A DNA stretch of 7,522 bases from CAYYTU01 sp964474655 (lineage in GTDB: Bacteria; Chloroflexota; Anaerolineae; B4-G1). The notes beneath the pieces are model-generated. The model saw only the letters and a list, made by a program, of their open reading frames with translations, did not search any database and was not told the DNA's origin. Numbering within the stretch: the stretch's first letter is position 1; each line of letters begins with the position of its first letter. The stretch is from NCBI GenBank assembly GCA_964474655.1, contig CAYYTU010000113.1:1-7522 (forward strand), read 5' to 3'. Both the position numbers and the translations under genes were made by a program. Of the stretch, positions 1 through 6,484 are shown piece by piece.

Positions 1-70
1 GTGACTGTAGGCAATCTAATGCGTCTGGGCTATCCTAGAATCGCTTCGTTTGCCCACCAGCGACGCCACA

Positions 71-99
71 TTGACACCTCTCCGCCCCTGCGGTATACT
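71..99 (+). promoter_or_regulatory. Sigma-70 type promoter
   Basis: TTGACA at 71-76 is a perfect -35 hexamer. It is followed after exactly 17 bp by TATACT at 94-99, which matches the -10 consensus at five of six positions. Transcription would start near 105-107, about 55 nt before the ATG of the methyltransferase gene at 162. This is the best promoter in the window and probably drives the three rightward genes that follow. The match is seen directly; activity and operon extent are inferred. Confidence 0.75.
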
Positions 100-118
100 T
101 CTCCCACCTGACCCCCGC

Positions 119-134
119 GGCATCCCCGGATGCC
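119..134 (+). other. Hairpin in the predicted 5' leader
   Basis: GGCATCC (119-125) and GGATGCC (128-134) are a perfect 7-bp inverted repeat with a 2-nt gap; a real loop would open the innermost pair. It lies in the predicted leader, just downstream of the inferred start site, and is followed by GTTCTTTTG, a weak T-rich run. It could be an attenuator, an mRNA-stabilising 5' hairpin, or an intrinsic terminator for readthrough from an upstream gene. The structure is visible; its role is unknown. Confidence 0.45.
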
Positions 135-161
135 GTTCTTTTGTGGAGCACCATCTACGAT

Positions 162-1013
162 ATGAACCGAGACTATCTCACTCCATTATTGAGGACCTAC
201 TGGTTCGCACCGCCGGTGGCCCTGTGGCGGGCGATTGAGCTGCGCGTGGCAGCAGAGGAGGATTATGAACGGCCCCTGCTCGACCTGGGCTGCGGCGACG
301 GATTGATCGCCCAGGTCCTCTTCGGGCCGCAACATCCCGTCGAGGTCGGGTTCGATCCCTGGACCGAGCAGCTGCAACAGGCGGCCCAATCCAGCGCCTA
401 CCGCCACGTGGATCAGGCCGACGGCCACCACCTCCCGTATCCAGATGCGAGCTTCGCCACCGCCTTCAGCAATTCCGTCCTGGAACACATCCCCCACGTC
501 GAACCGGTGCTACACGAAATTAGTCGCGTGCTCCGCCGTCCCAACCCGGCCACGGAAAGGCCGGGCGGGCGCTTCATCTTCACCGTCCCATCGGACGCCT
601 TCCGCCGCCAGCTCGACGGCTATATTCGACGGATGGAGGCCGGCGACGCAACAGGCGCCGAAGCCTACGCCACCGCCGTCGACGAACGCCTGGCCCATCA
701 CCACTACCACACGCCACAGGAATGGCGCACGCTGTTATCCGCCGCTGACCTGACCCTGGTCAAAGCGCGCTACTATATCCCAGAACCGGTCGAGCGACTC
801 TGGGACCGTATGAACCGCCGCTACGGGATCGGAGACCACCGATCAATCTGGAGCATATTGGCCTCGCCGCGCCTCCGCCCGCTGGGCTACCAATCGTTCC
901 TACGCAACCTCGTTGTCCGCCACCTCAGCCGCCGCTGGCGACCCTACTACGAGCAGGATGTCCCGCCCGGCGAAAAAGGCGGGGGCTTGCTCATCGTGGC
1001 CCAACGTTCATAG
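162..1013 (+). CDS. Class I SAM-dependent methyltransferase (Methyltransf_11 type)
   Basis: The 283-residue product is a cytosolic methyltransferase that should transfer a methyl group from S-adenosylmethionine to an unidentified small molecule or lipid. Motif I (DLGCGDG) is at about residues 41-47, the acidic end of strand 2 (VGFDP) at 62-66, the LPYPDASF/SNSVLEHI block typical of Methyltransf_11 at 92-110, and the post-motif strand GGRFIFTVP at 135-143. The C-terminal 140 residues, rich in His, Arg and Tyr (HHHYH, RRWRPYY), form a less typical cap that probably recognises the substrate. I chose the ATG at 162; an in-frame TTG at 141 would add seven residues but has no ribosome binding site. 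A GGAG at 144-147 is rather far (14 nt) from the ATG, so initiation looks weak. It is the first gene after the strong promoter, with the FemAB gene 58 nt downstream. The family is clear; the substrate is not. Confidence 0.85.
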   Translation: MNRDYLTPLLRTYWFAPPVALWRAIELRVAAEEDYERPLLDLGCGDGLIAQVLFGPQHPVEVGFDPWTEQLQQAAQSSAYRHVDQADGHHLPYPDASFATAFSNSVLEHIPHVEPVLHEISRVLRRPNPATERPGGRFIFTVPSDAFRRQLDGYIRRMEAGDATGAEAYATAVDERLAHHHYHTPQEWRTLLSAADLTLVKARYYIPEPVERLWDRMNRRYGIGDHRSIWSILASPRLRPLGYQSFLRNLVVRHLSRRWRPYYEQDVPPGEKGGGLLIVAQRS

Positions 1014-1071
1014 CCATCTAGTTTCGCTCCAATTCATTTCTGGGAGCAGGAGTAAGGAGAGCCTCTAATTG

Positions 1072-2148
1072 ATGACCGCATTGAAACCCACTTTTTCCAT
1101 CGACCCCAAGATCTGGGACCAGTTCGTGGCCCAACATCCGCAAGGACACATCCTCCAGACCAACCCGTGGGGAACGCTCAAGTCAGACTTCGGGTGGGCT
1201 GACGAACGGATAGCCCTGACGCACGGTGGCGACGAGCTGATCGCCGGCGCGCAGATCCTCTACCGCCGCCTGCCGGCTGGAGCGGGCCAGCTGGCCTACG
1301 TACCCAAAGGCCCCCTGGTCGATTGGGAGGACGAAGAACAGGTCACCGCCCTGATAGACGCACTCGATCAAGCCGCCCAATCCCGGGACGCCATCGCGAT
1401 CTCATTGGAGCCGAACTTGCGCGACTGCCCCGCCCACCGCGAGCAGCTGGAGGCGCTCAATCTCCACCCCGCCCCCTTCGACGCCATCCAGCCCCGCCGC
1501 ACCCTGGTCGTCGACATCACGCCCGACGAAGAGGATATTTTAATGGCGATGAAATCGAAGACCCGCTATAACATCCGGCTGGCCGGTCGCAAGGGCGTGG
1601 AGGTGCGCGAGGCCAAAGAGGACGAGGTCTCGATCTTTACCGATCTGCTGGCCGCTACCGCCGAACGGGCCGACTTTGGCATCCACCCGCCGGCTTACTA
1701 CGAGGCCGCCTACCGCCTGTTCGTGCCGCGTGACCAGGCTCGCCTTCTGCTGGCCGAAGTGGAAGGCCAGCCCGTGGCCGGATTGATGGTCCTGGCGCTC
1801 CCACCCCACTCCTGGTACTTTTACGGCGCCTCCAGCACCGCCCACCGCGAGAAGATGCCCACCTACCGCATCCAATGGGAGGCCATACGCTGGGCCAAAT
1901 CGATGGGCTGCACCACCTACGACCTGTGGGGAGTGCCCGATGCCGACCGCGAGCAGCTGGAGGATCAATTCACGGAACGCCACGATGGGCTATGGGGGGT
2001 CTACCGCTTCAAGCGCGGCTTTGGCGGCGAGCTGGTGCGCAGCGTAGGCGCCTGGGATCGAGTCTATGCCCCAGTACGCTATCAGGTTTACGCTAAAGCG
2101 CTTTCCATTCGTGAGGAACTGCTGAGCAGCGAATCACCCGACGACTAA
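1072..2148 (+). CDS. FemAB-family peptidoglycan bridge aminoacyltransferase
   Basis: The 358-residue product belongs to the FemA/FemB/FemX (lipid II:glycine glycyltransferase) family. These proteins use aminoacyl-tRNA to add amino acids to the stem peptide of lipid II at the inner face of the membrane. The length is right for the family and the two GNAT-like halves are visible. The first half has LQTNPWGTLKSDFGW at about residues 29-43 and AYVPKGPLVDW at 75-85. The hallmark MKSKTRYNIRLAGRKGVEV follows at 160-178. The second half has SWYFYGASS (247-255), YRIQWEAIRWA (265-275), YDLWGVPD (283-290) and GLWGVYRFKRGFGGE (306-320), a classic FemAB block. AAGGAGA at 1054-1060 is a good Shine-Dalgarno sequence. 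It serves either the ATG at 1072 (chosen) or the overlapping TTG at 1069, which would add one residue. No membrane segment is seen. The amino acid added cannot be told from sequence; non-cell-wall tRNA-dependent transferases also occur in this family. Confidence 0.88.
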   Translation: MTALKPTFSIDPKIWDQFVAQHPQGHILQTNPWGTLKSDFGWADERIALTHGGDELIAGAQILYRRLPAGAGQLAYVPKGPLVDWEDEEQVTALIDALDQAAQSRDAIAISLEPNLRDCPAHREQLEALNLHPAPFDAIQPRRTLVVDITPDEEDILMAMKSKTRYNIRLAGRKGVEVREAKEDEVSIFTDLLAATAERADFGIHPPAYYEAAYRLFVPRDQARLLLAEVEGQPVAGLMVLALPPHSWYFYGASSTAHREKMPTYRIQWEAIRWAKSMGCTTYDLWGVPDADREQLEDQFTERHDGLWGVYRFKRGFGGELVRSVGAWDRVYAPVRYQVYAKALSIREELLSSESPDD

Positions 2149-2184
2149 AATAGATCCCAGCTGCCTCTCTTATTCTCTACCCCG

Positions 2185-5145
2185 ATGAGCGATCAGCCCC
2201 ACACCGGTCGGTTTCTACTGATCGGCCTCGCAGCCGCGACGGCCTTAGCCCTGTGGGCGCCCGCGGTTGTCGCGGCCCCACGCCCACCCGATCCGACCGT
2301 GGAGGCATCAAACGAGCGAGGGATCACCCTCTCCTGGACGCCGCCGCCCTACGCGCTAACCGTATTGGAGACGGGCGATGAAACGGAGGCCGACCAACTC
2401 TACAGCCAACTCCAAATCCCCGGCACCGTCCCCTCCGGAGAACCAGGACAGCCTCAGCTGCCAGCCTACACCACCCTGATCGGTCTGCCGGAAAGCGGCA
2501 GCGCCAGCCTCCAGATCATCGCGGTGAGTCGCGAGCGCGTCAACTTGCCCCATCCGCCCGTCCCTGCTCCGGTTCCAGAGCCGGTTCAGGCTGCCTCGAC
2601 CGGCCTCGACGCCCCGCCCATCGGCGGACCGACCGCCCTGACGCCCAATCCCACGACCTACGCCACGGACGCATTCTACCCCCGCGCCATCGCGACGCTG
2701 GGCCGGCCCGCACAGATCCGCGATCAGCGTATCGCTCGCCTGACCCTCCACCCATTGCGCGTCAACCCGGTCACCGGCGAGATGGACGTGATCCGCCACC
2801 TGCGCCTCAAGATCACGTTCGAGCACCCCGCGCCAAGCGCAAGCACGCTCAATCAGATTGTAGAGGAGCTCAATGCTTTCTCCCGTGTCCTGGAGGGAAG
2901 CATGCTGAACCCAGAAGCGACCCGCTGGCGCGTTAATCCCGCCCCCAAGCCGCCGGGTGAATTCTCTTCCGCCACGGCTTCAGCCCCCTCGGTGAAGGTG
3001 CTCGTTGAGCAGGCTGGGCTCTTTGCCCTGACGTACGACGACTTGTCCGCCGCCGGCTTGCCCGTCGATACGCTCGACCCGCGGACGCTCCGTCTCCACC
3101 ACGGGCAGCCACGCCGGGAAGTCGCTATCTGGTTGGAGGGTGAGGGTGATGGCGCCTTCGACCCTGGCGACCGATTGCTCTTCTACGCCGACCCTATCTT
3201 CAGCCGCTTCGCCGTTCACGACGTCTACTTTCTCGACTATGGTCGGGCGAATGGGCTCCGGATGGAGAATTGGTCAGCCAGTCCGGACGGCTTGCCAGGC
3301 GGACAAGCCTGGCACACCGTCCTCGCCGAGCGCGATCGCTACTACGAGCCTCACTACGACGATCACCGGGGCGACTATTGGTACTGGGATGACCTCCGTC
3401 TGCCCGACCGAACGTCGGTCAGCTACACCGTCACCCTCGATCCTCCGCCAGCTAGCGGCCCCGACGCCACTCTCACCCTCTGGCTCCAGGGCTACACCGA
3501 CCCCCCGCCCAGCCCCGATCATCGCGTCGCCGTGGCAGTGAACGGCACTCCAATCAGCCAGCAGACGTGGGATGGGAAGAAGAGCGTCGAGGCCAGCTTC
3601 TCCGTAGGATCGGATGGATTGCAGAGCGGGGAGAACCAGGTCGAGCTATCGCTACCGGGGCTGGAGGACGTCTCCGTCGAGGGCACCTGGCTGGACGCTT
3701 TCTCCGTGACCTATCCCATCGCGCAAGGCGGGGCGAGACAAGTCGCTTTCCAGGGGGAAGAGGAGACAAAGGCCTACACCCTGACCGGCTGGCGCACCGA
3801 CAAGCTGCACGCTTTCGACGTCACCGACCCCGATCATCCCCATCGGCTCACAGCCTACGATGTGACGTCAAGCGGTGGTACGTACACCCTGCGCCTGGGA
3901 GAGACCGGCGAGACCACAAGCCAGTATCTGGTAGCCCCGGAAGATCAGATCAAAAGCCCCCAGGAGCTCAAGCCGGTCAAAACCATCGACCCACCGGAGG
4001 GCGCCGATTACGTCCTCATCACCCATCCCGATTTCGCCGACGCCGTCGCGCCGCTGGCCGCGCACCGGGCGTCTCAAGGCCTGCACGTGGTCACAATCGA
4101 GGTGGAGGCGATCTACGACACCTACGGCGCCGGCCGCACCGATCCCGCGGTCATCAAGGCCTTCCTCCAGCAAGCCTACGACACCTGGACGCCACGCCCC
4201 ACGTATGTGCTGCTGGTCGGAGACGGCACGTACGACTTCAAGGGCCACAGCGGCCACGACGCGCAGACATTCATCCCGCCCTATATGGCGCCGGTCGATC
4301 CCTGGTGGGGCGAGACGGCGGCCGACAATCGCTTCGTGACTGTGGTCGGCGACGACCGCCTGCCAGATATGCTGATCGGACGGCTTCCCGTCACCTCGCC
4401 GGATGAGGCCACGACCGTCGTCGACAAGCTGCTCCATTACGAGACCGACCCACCGCTGGGCGAATGGAACGCGCATCACCTCTTCGTGGCCGACGATCCA
4501 GACTCAGGCGGAGACTTTCACGCCGAAGCCGAGCTGGCCTACACGCAAGTCACCTCCCCCTTCATTGGATCGCGATTCTACTACGGGGCTGGCGGCAGCG
4601 CGCATATCTACACCGATCCCGATGAGCTCCGTTCGGACTTCCTCTCGCGCTTCGACCGCGGCGCCGGTATGATCACCTTCAACGGGCACAGCTCGTGGCA
4701 CCAGTGGGCCGTCGAATCGTTCCTGCGATGGGATCGCGACTCGGCGATCAACGACGTGACCAGCCTCCGCAACCGTTACCGCCTGCCGGTGGTGCTGGGG
4801 ATGACATGCTTCACCGGTTTCTTCCACCACCCCGCCTACCCCACGATGGATGAGAGCTTGCTCCGCCACGCCGATGGAGGCGCGATCGCCGTCTGGGGCA
4901 GCACGGGCCTGGGCGTCGCCACCGGGCATCGGGCTCTGCAAACGGGATTCTACCGCACTGTGATGGACGAAGGCGAAATGAATCTGGGCTCAGCCACGCT
5001 GGTCGGGAAGACGAAGCTGCACGCCGACGGGATCCACCTCGATCTGCTGGATACGTTCACGCTGTTCGGCGATCCGGCGATGGCCATAAATCTCACCATC
5101 GTTCCCTACAGCCATCATCTCTACCTCCCGGTAGTCTCCCGCTAA
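2185..5145 (+). CDS. Secreted gingipain-like cysteine peptidase (family C25)
   Basis: The 986-residue protein is an exported peptidase of clan CD, family C25. Residues 1-30 form a signal peptide (hydrophobic core 10-29, likely cut after VVA). Residues about 35-215 resemble the C25 propeptide, with PGQPQLP at 87-93 and a Pro-rich linker near 125-137. A middle beta-rich region follows, with KVLVEQAGLF (about 269-278) and GDRLLFYADP (328-337), as in PorU/gingipain-like proteins. The C25 catalytic domain runs from about 609 (YVLITHPDF) past VLLVGDGTYDF (675-685). The catalytic His is H835 in FNGHSS and the nucleophile is C875 in GMTCFTG. C875 is the only cysteine in the whole protein. The C-terminus, HHLYLPVVSR, resembles a short tail I recall from many Chloroflexota secreted proteins. 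There is no C-terminal anchor and no type IX sorting domain. The ATG at 2185 lies 36 nt after the FemAB stop and lacks a visible Shine-Dalgarno sequence. Substrate specificity is unknown. Confidence 0.9.
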   Translation: MSDQPHTGRFLLIGLAAATALALWAPAVVAAPRPPDPTVEASNERGITLSWTPPPYALTVLETGDETEADQLYSQLQIPGTVPSGEPGQPQLPAYTTLIGLPESGSASLQIIAVSRERVNLPHPPVPAPVPEPVQAASTGLDAPPIGGPTALTPNPTTYATDAFYPRAIATLGRPAQIRDQRIARLTLHPLRVNPVTGEMDVIRHLRLKITFEHPAPSASTLNQIVEELNAFSRVLEGSMLNPEATRWRVNPAPKPPGEFSSATASAPSVKVLVEQAGLFALTYDDLSAAGLPVDTLDPRTLRLHHGQPRREVAIWLEGEGDGAFDPGDRLLFYADPIFSRFAVHDVYFLDYGRANGLRMENWSASPDGLPGGQAWHTVLAERDRYYEPHYDDHRGDYWYWDDLRLPDRTSVSYTVTLDPPPASGPDATLTLWLQGYTDPPPSPDHRVAVAVNGTPISQQTWDGKKSVEASFSVGSDGLQSGENQVELSLPGLEDVSVEGTWLDAFSVTYPIAQGGARQVAFQGEEETKAYTLTGWRTDKLHAFDVTDPDHPHRLTAYDVTSSGGTYTLRLGETGETTSQYLVAPEDQIKSPQELKPVKTIDPPEGADYVLITHPDFADAVAPLAAHRASQGLHVVTIEVEAIYDTYGAGRTDPAVIKAFLQQAYDTWTPRPTYVLLVGDGTYDFKGHSGHDAQTFIPPYMAPVDPWWGETAADNRFVTVVGDDRLPDMLIGRLPVTSPDEATTVVDKLLHYETDPPLGEWNAHHLFVADDPDSGGDFHAEAELAYTQVTSPFIGSRFYYGAGGSAHIYTDPDELRSDFLSRFDRGAGMITFNGHSSWHQWAVESFLRWDRDSAINDVTSLRNRYRLPVVLGMTCFTGFFHHPAYPTMDESLLRHADGGAIAVWGSTGLGVATGHRALQTGFYRTVMDEGEMNLGSATLVGKTKLHADGIHLDLLDTFTLFGDPAMAINLTIVPYSHHLYLPVVSR

Positions 5146-5223
5146 CCAACCATCAATCAGAAGCCGTAACCGAGCCGGACGGATGCCAGCGAGATCGATC
5201 CCCGGTCTTGTCGTCTAACGTAC

Positions 5224-5242
5224 CGGTCTCAATCAGAGACCG
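5224..5242. terminator. Hairpin between convergent genes
   Basis: CGGTCTC (5224-5230) and GAGACCG (5236-5242) form a perfect 7-bp stem around the 5-nt loop AATCA. It lies between the ends of the rightward peptidase gene and the leftward Csx3 fusion gene, where a bidirectional terminator is expected. No T-run follows on either strand, so it is not a classical intrinsic terminator; the placement is the main argument. Confidence 0.4.
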
Positions 5243-5254
5243 TGAGCCGTCATC

Positions 5255-6430
5255 CTATAAATGGAAGGAGGGCGAGCCAGCAAGGGGAAGGAGGTCGCCG
5301 ACGGGCCGAGATTGGTCAGCTGAATAGACGACGACGGCGGCGCCTCCCAGTTGCGGCTGGTAGACGGCAATCCAGGGGGCGGCGCGGTAGGTCAACGCCA
5401 GGCTGGTGGTGAGCCAATGGGGCAGCTTACCGCTGAGCACCACGCCCGAACCCGTTCGCACGGGCGGGGCGGACAGGTCATCGAGGTGATCGTAGTCCAC
5501 ATAGGCTGCGGGCAGGATGCCCTCAATGTGAACATAGCGGGGCGCTTCGTGGATCCGAAACTGGAGCGGAGCAGCCGGGGGCGGCGGGCCCAGGCTCAGC
5601 GAGCGTGCTTCTACCCACCCCTGGCGCACGTCGAACTGGACGAACGACGATGGAGCAGCGAGCAGTGCCAGCGCCGCGTAGAGCCAGTTGGGGCCTCGAC
5701 CGTAGGCACCCAGGGGCACGGCCTGGGGCAGGTAATCGAGCACCTGGGGCAGATGATGCGGCGCCCAGACGGCCCGCTCTCCGCGATGAGGGACGTGCAA
5801 CGTGTGCGCCAGACGTTCCACGTCGATGACCGTTTCGACCGGAGCGGCGTTCAAATGCGCTTCGCGCAGTTCTTCCGCATTGTAGGCGAAGATGCGGGCC
5901 AATCGGTCGATCAGCGCCTCGAACAACGGGCCTTGCAGGCGTGCGCCCCACGCCAGCCCGGCGAGGGTGCCGTGCAGCACCGGGTGTCGCTTGGTGAGCG
6001 CATTCTCCCCATCGAGCTCGGAGCGAAGATCGGCCAGCAGAATCAGCCCGTGGCTGGTGACGCGGTCGAGCCAAGCCCGGTGCGAGGCCTCGTCTTTGGT
6101 AAGCAGGATAGCGTGCGTGCAGTGGTCGAAGATGATCTCCTGCCAGGGTTGCGGGCGCCCGCCCACGTCTACGATCAGTGGCAAGTGACGGCGCTCCAGG
6201 TCCTGACAGATGTGCTCGACAAAGGCCTGCGTCCAGCGGCGCGGCACGACCAGGGTACGCACTTGCCGCTGATCGGCCAAATGGGTCCAATCACCCTCGC
6301 CGTCGGGGCAGGCACGCAGGACGTAATGCACTATACCCCGCTCGCGCAGGGCCTGGGTCAGGTTGGCGGTGAGCACCGACTTGCCGCTATCAGGCGGCCC
6401 ACCGATGATGACGGCTGGGAATTGTTCCAT
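5255..6430 (-). CDS. csx3: P-loop NTPase fused to two Csx3-like modules (type III CRISPR accessory protein)
   Basis: The product is 391 residues. The N-terminal domain (about 1-200) is a P-loop NTPase with Walker A GPPDSGKS at 11-18 and a Walker B-like LIVDVGG at 85-91, closest in feel to SIMIBI/dethiobiotin-synthetase-like folds. The C-terminal module (about 288-391) matches Csx3: GVVLSGKLPHWL at 329-340, AVYQPQLGG at 355-363 and VVVYS at 366-370. A second, more divergent Csx3-like stretch lies just before it, with GRGPNWL at 244-250 and FVQFDVRQGWV at 263-273. Csx3 (Crn3) is known as a ring nuclease that binds and cleaves cyclic tetra-adenylate; fusions to P-loop/AAA domains are known from type III CRISPR loci. 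The residues I recall as catalytic in the archaeal protein (H60, D69, R71) align here with R349, Q358 and Q360, so cleavage by this module is doubtful. The start at 6430 is fixed by AGGAGG 8 nt upstream; a further upstream TTG at 6511 would translate repeat DNA. It is divergent from the CARF-HTH gene. Csx3 assignment is strong; activity is uncertain. Confidence 0.82.
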   Translation of the reverse strand: MEQFPAVIIGGPPDSGKSVLTANLTQALRERGIVHYVLRACPDGEGDWTHLADQRQVRTLVVPRRWTQAFVEHICQDLERRHLPLIVDVGGRPQPWQEIIFDHCTHAILLTKDEASHRAWLDRVTSHGLILLADLRSELDGENALTKRHPVLHGTLAGLAWGARLQGPLFEALIDRLARIFAYNAEELREAHLNAAPVETVIDVERLAHTLHVPHRGERAVWAPHHLPQVLDYLPQAVPLGAYGRGPNWLYAALALLAAPSSFVQFDVRQGWVEARSLSLGPPPPAAPLQFRIHEAPRYVHIEGILPAAYVDYDHLDDLSAPPVRTGSGVVLSGKLPHWLTTSLALTYRAAPWIAVYQPQLGGAAVVVYSADQSRPVGDLLPLAGSPSFHL

Positions 6431-6438
6431 AGGTTTAG

Positions 6439-6444
6439 CCTCCT
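6439..6444 (-). promoter_or_regulatory. Shine-Dalgarno site of the Csx3 fusion gene
   Basis: On the minus strand AGGAGG occupies 6444-6439, 8 nt before the ATG at 6430-6428. It is a perfect Shine-Dalgarno sequence at ideal distance. It decides this start over longer in-frame versions that would read through the adjacent heptad repeats. Confidence 0.85.
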
Positions 6445-6484
6445 GGATGTAGGATGGAGAATAGAATGGAGAATGGAGAATGGA
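6445..6484. repeat. GAATGGA heptad repeats, left copy
   Basis: Units read GGATGTA (6445-6451), GGATGGA (6452-6458), a 5-nt partial GAATA, then three perfect GAATGGA units at 6464-6470, 6471-6477 and 6478-6484. The array fills most of the 49-bp gap between the two divergent start codons. It also contains the GGAG and ATG used by the rightward gene. It has the same direction and consensus type as the array at 7336-7398. Comparable heptads (reverse complement ATTCNCC-like) are, from memory, widespread in intergenic DNA of Chloroflexota and other environmental bacteria. Confidence 0.75.
6468..6471 (+). promoter_or_regulatory. Repeat-borne Shine-Dalgarno sequence
   Basis: GGAG at 6468-6471 lies 8 nt before the ATG at 6480. 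Both the site and the ATG are part of the GAATGGA heptads, so each repeat unit carries a potential initiation element. The spacing supports the 6480 start; use in vivo is inferred. Confidence 0.5.

Noticed and set aside
1..111. Frame open from position 1 to a TGA at 109-111, possible tail of an upstream gene
   Set aside because: Only 36 codons are available, no motif is seen, and it runs through the strong promoter at 71-99; coding cannot be supported.
1026..1047. GCTCC/GGAGC inverted repeat between the methyltransferase and FemAB genes
   Set aside because: A 5-bp stem with a 12-nt loop and no T-run is too weak for a terminator and is likely chance.
3567..4406. 279-codon frame overlapping the peptidase gene
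   Set aside because: It is very Arg-rich, lies in the +1/+2 frame of a well-supported C25 peptidase, and shows no domain.
2185..5145. C25 (caspase-like clan CD) peptidase as a CRISPR-linked protease comparable to the TPR-CHAT protease of type III-E
   Set aside because: The protein has a signal peptide and propeptide, so it acts outside the cytoplasm, and its gene is convergent to the CRISPR-accessory pair rather than co-transcribed.
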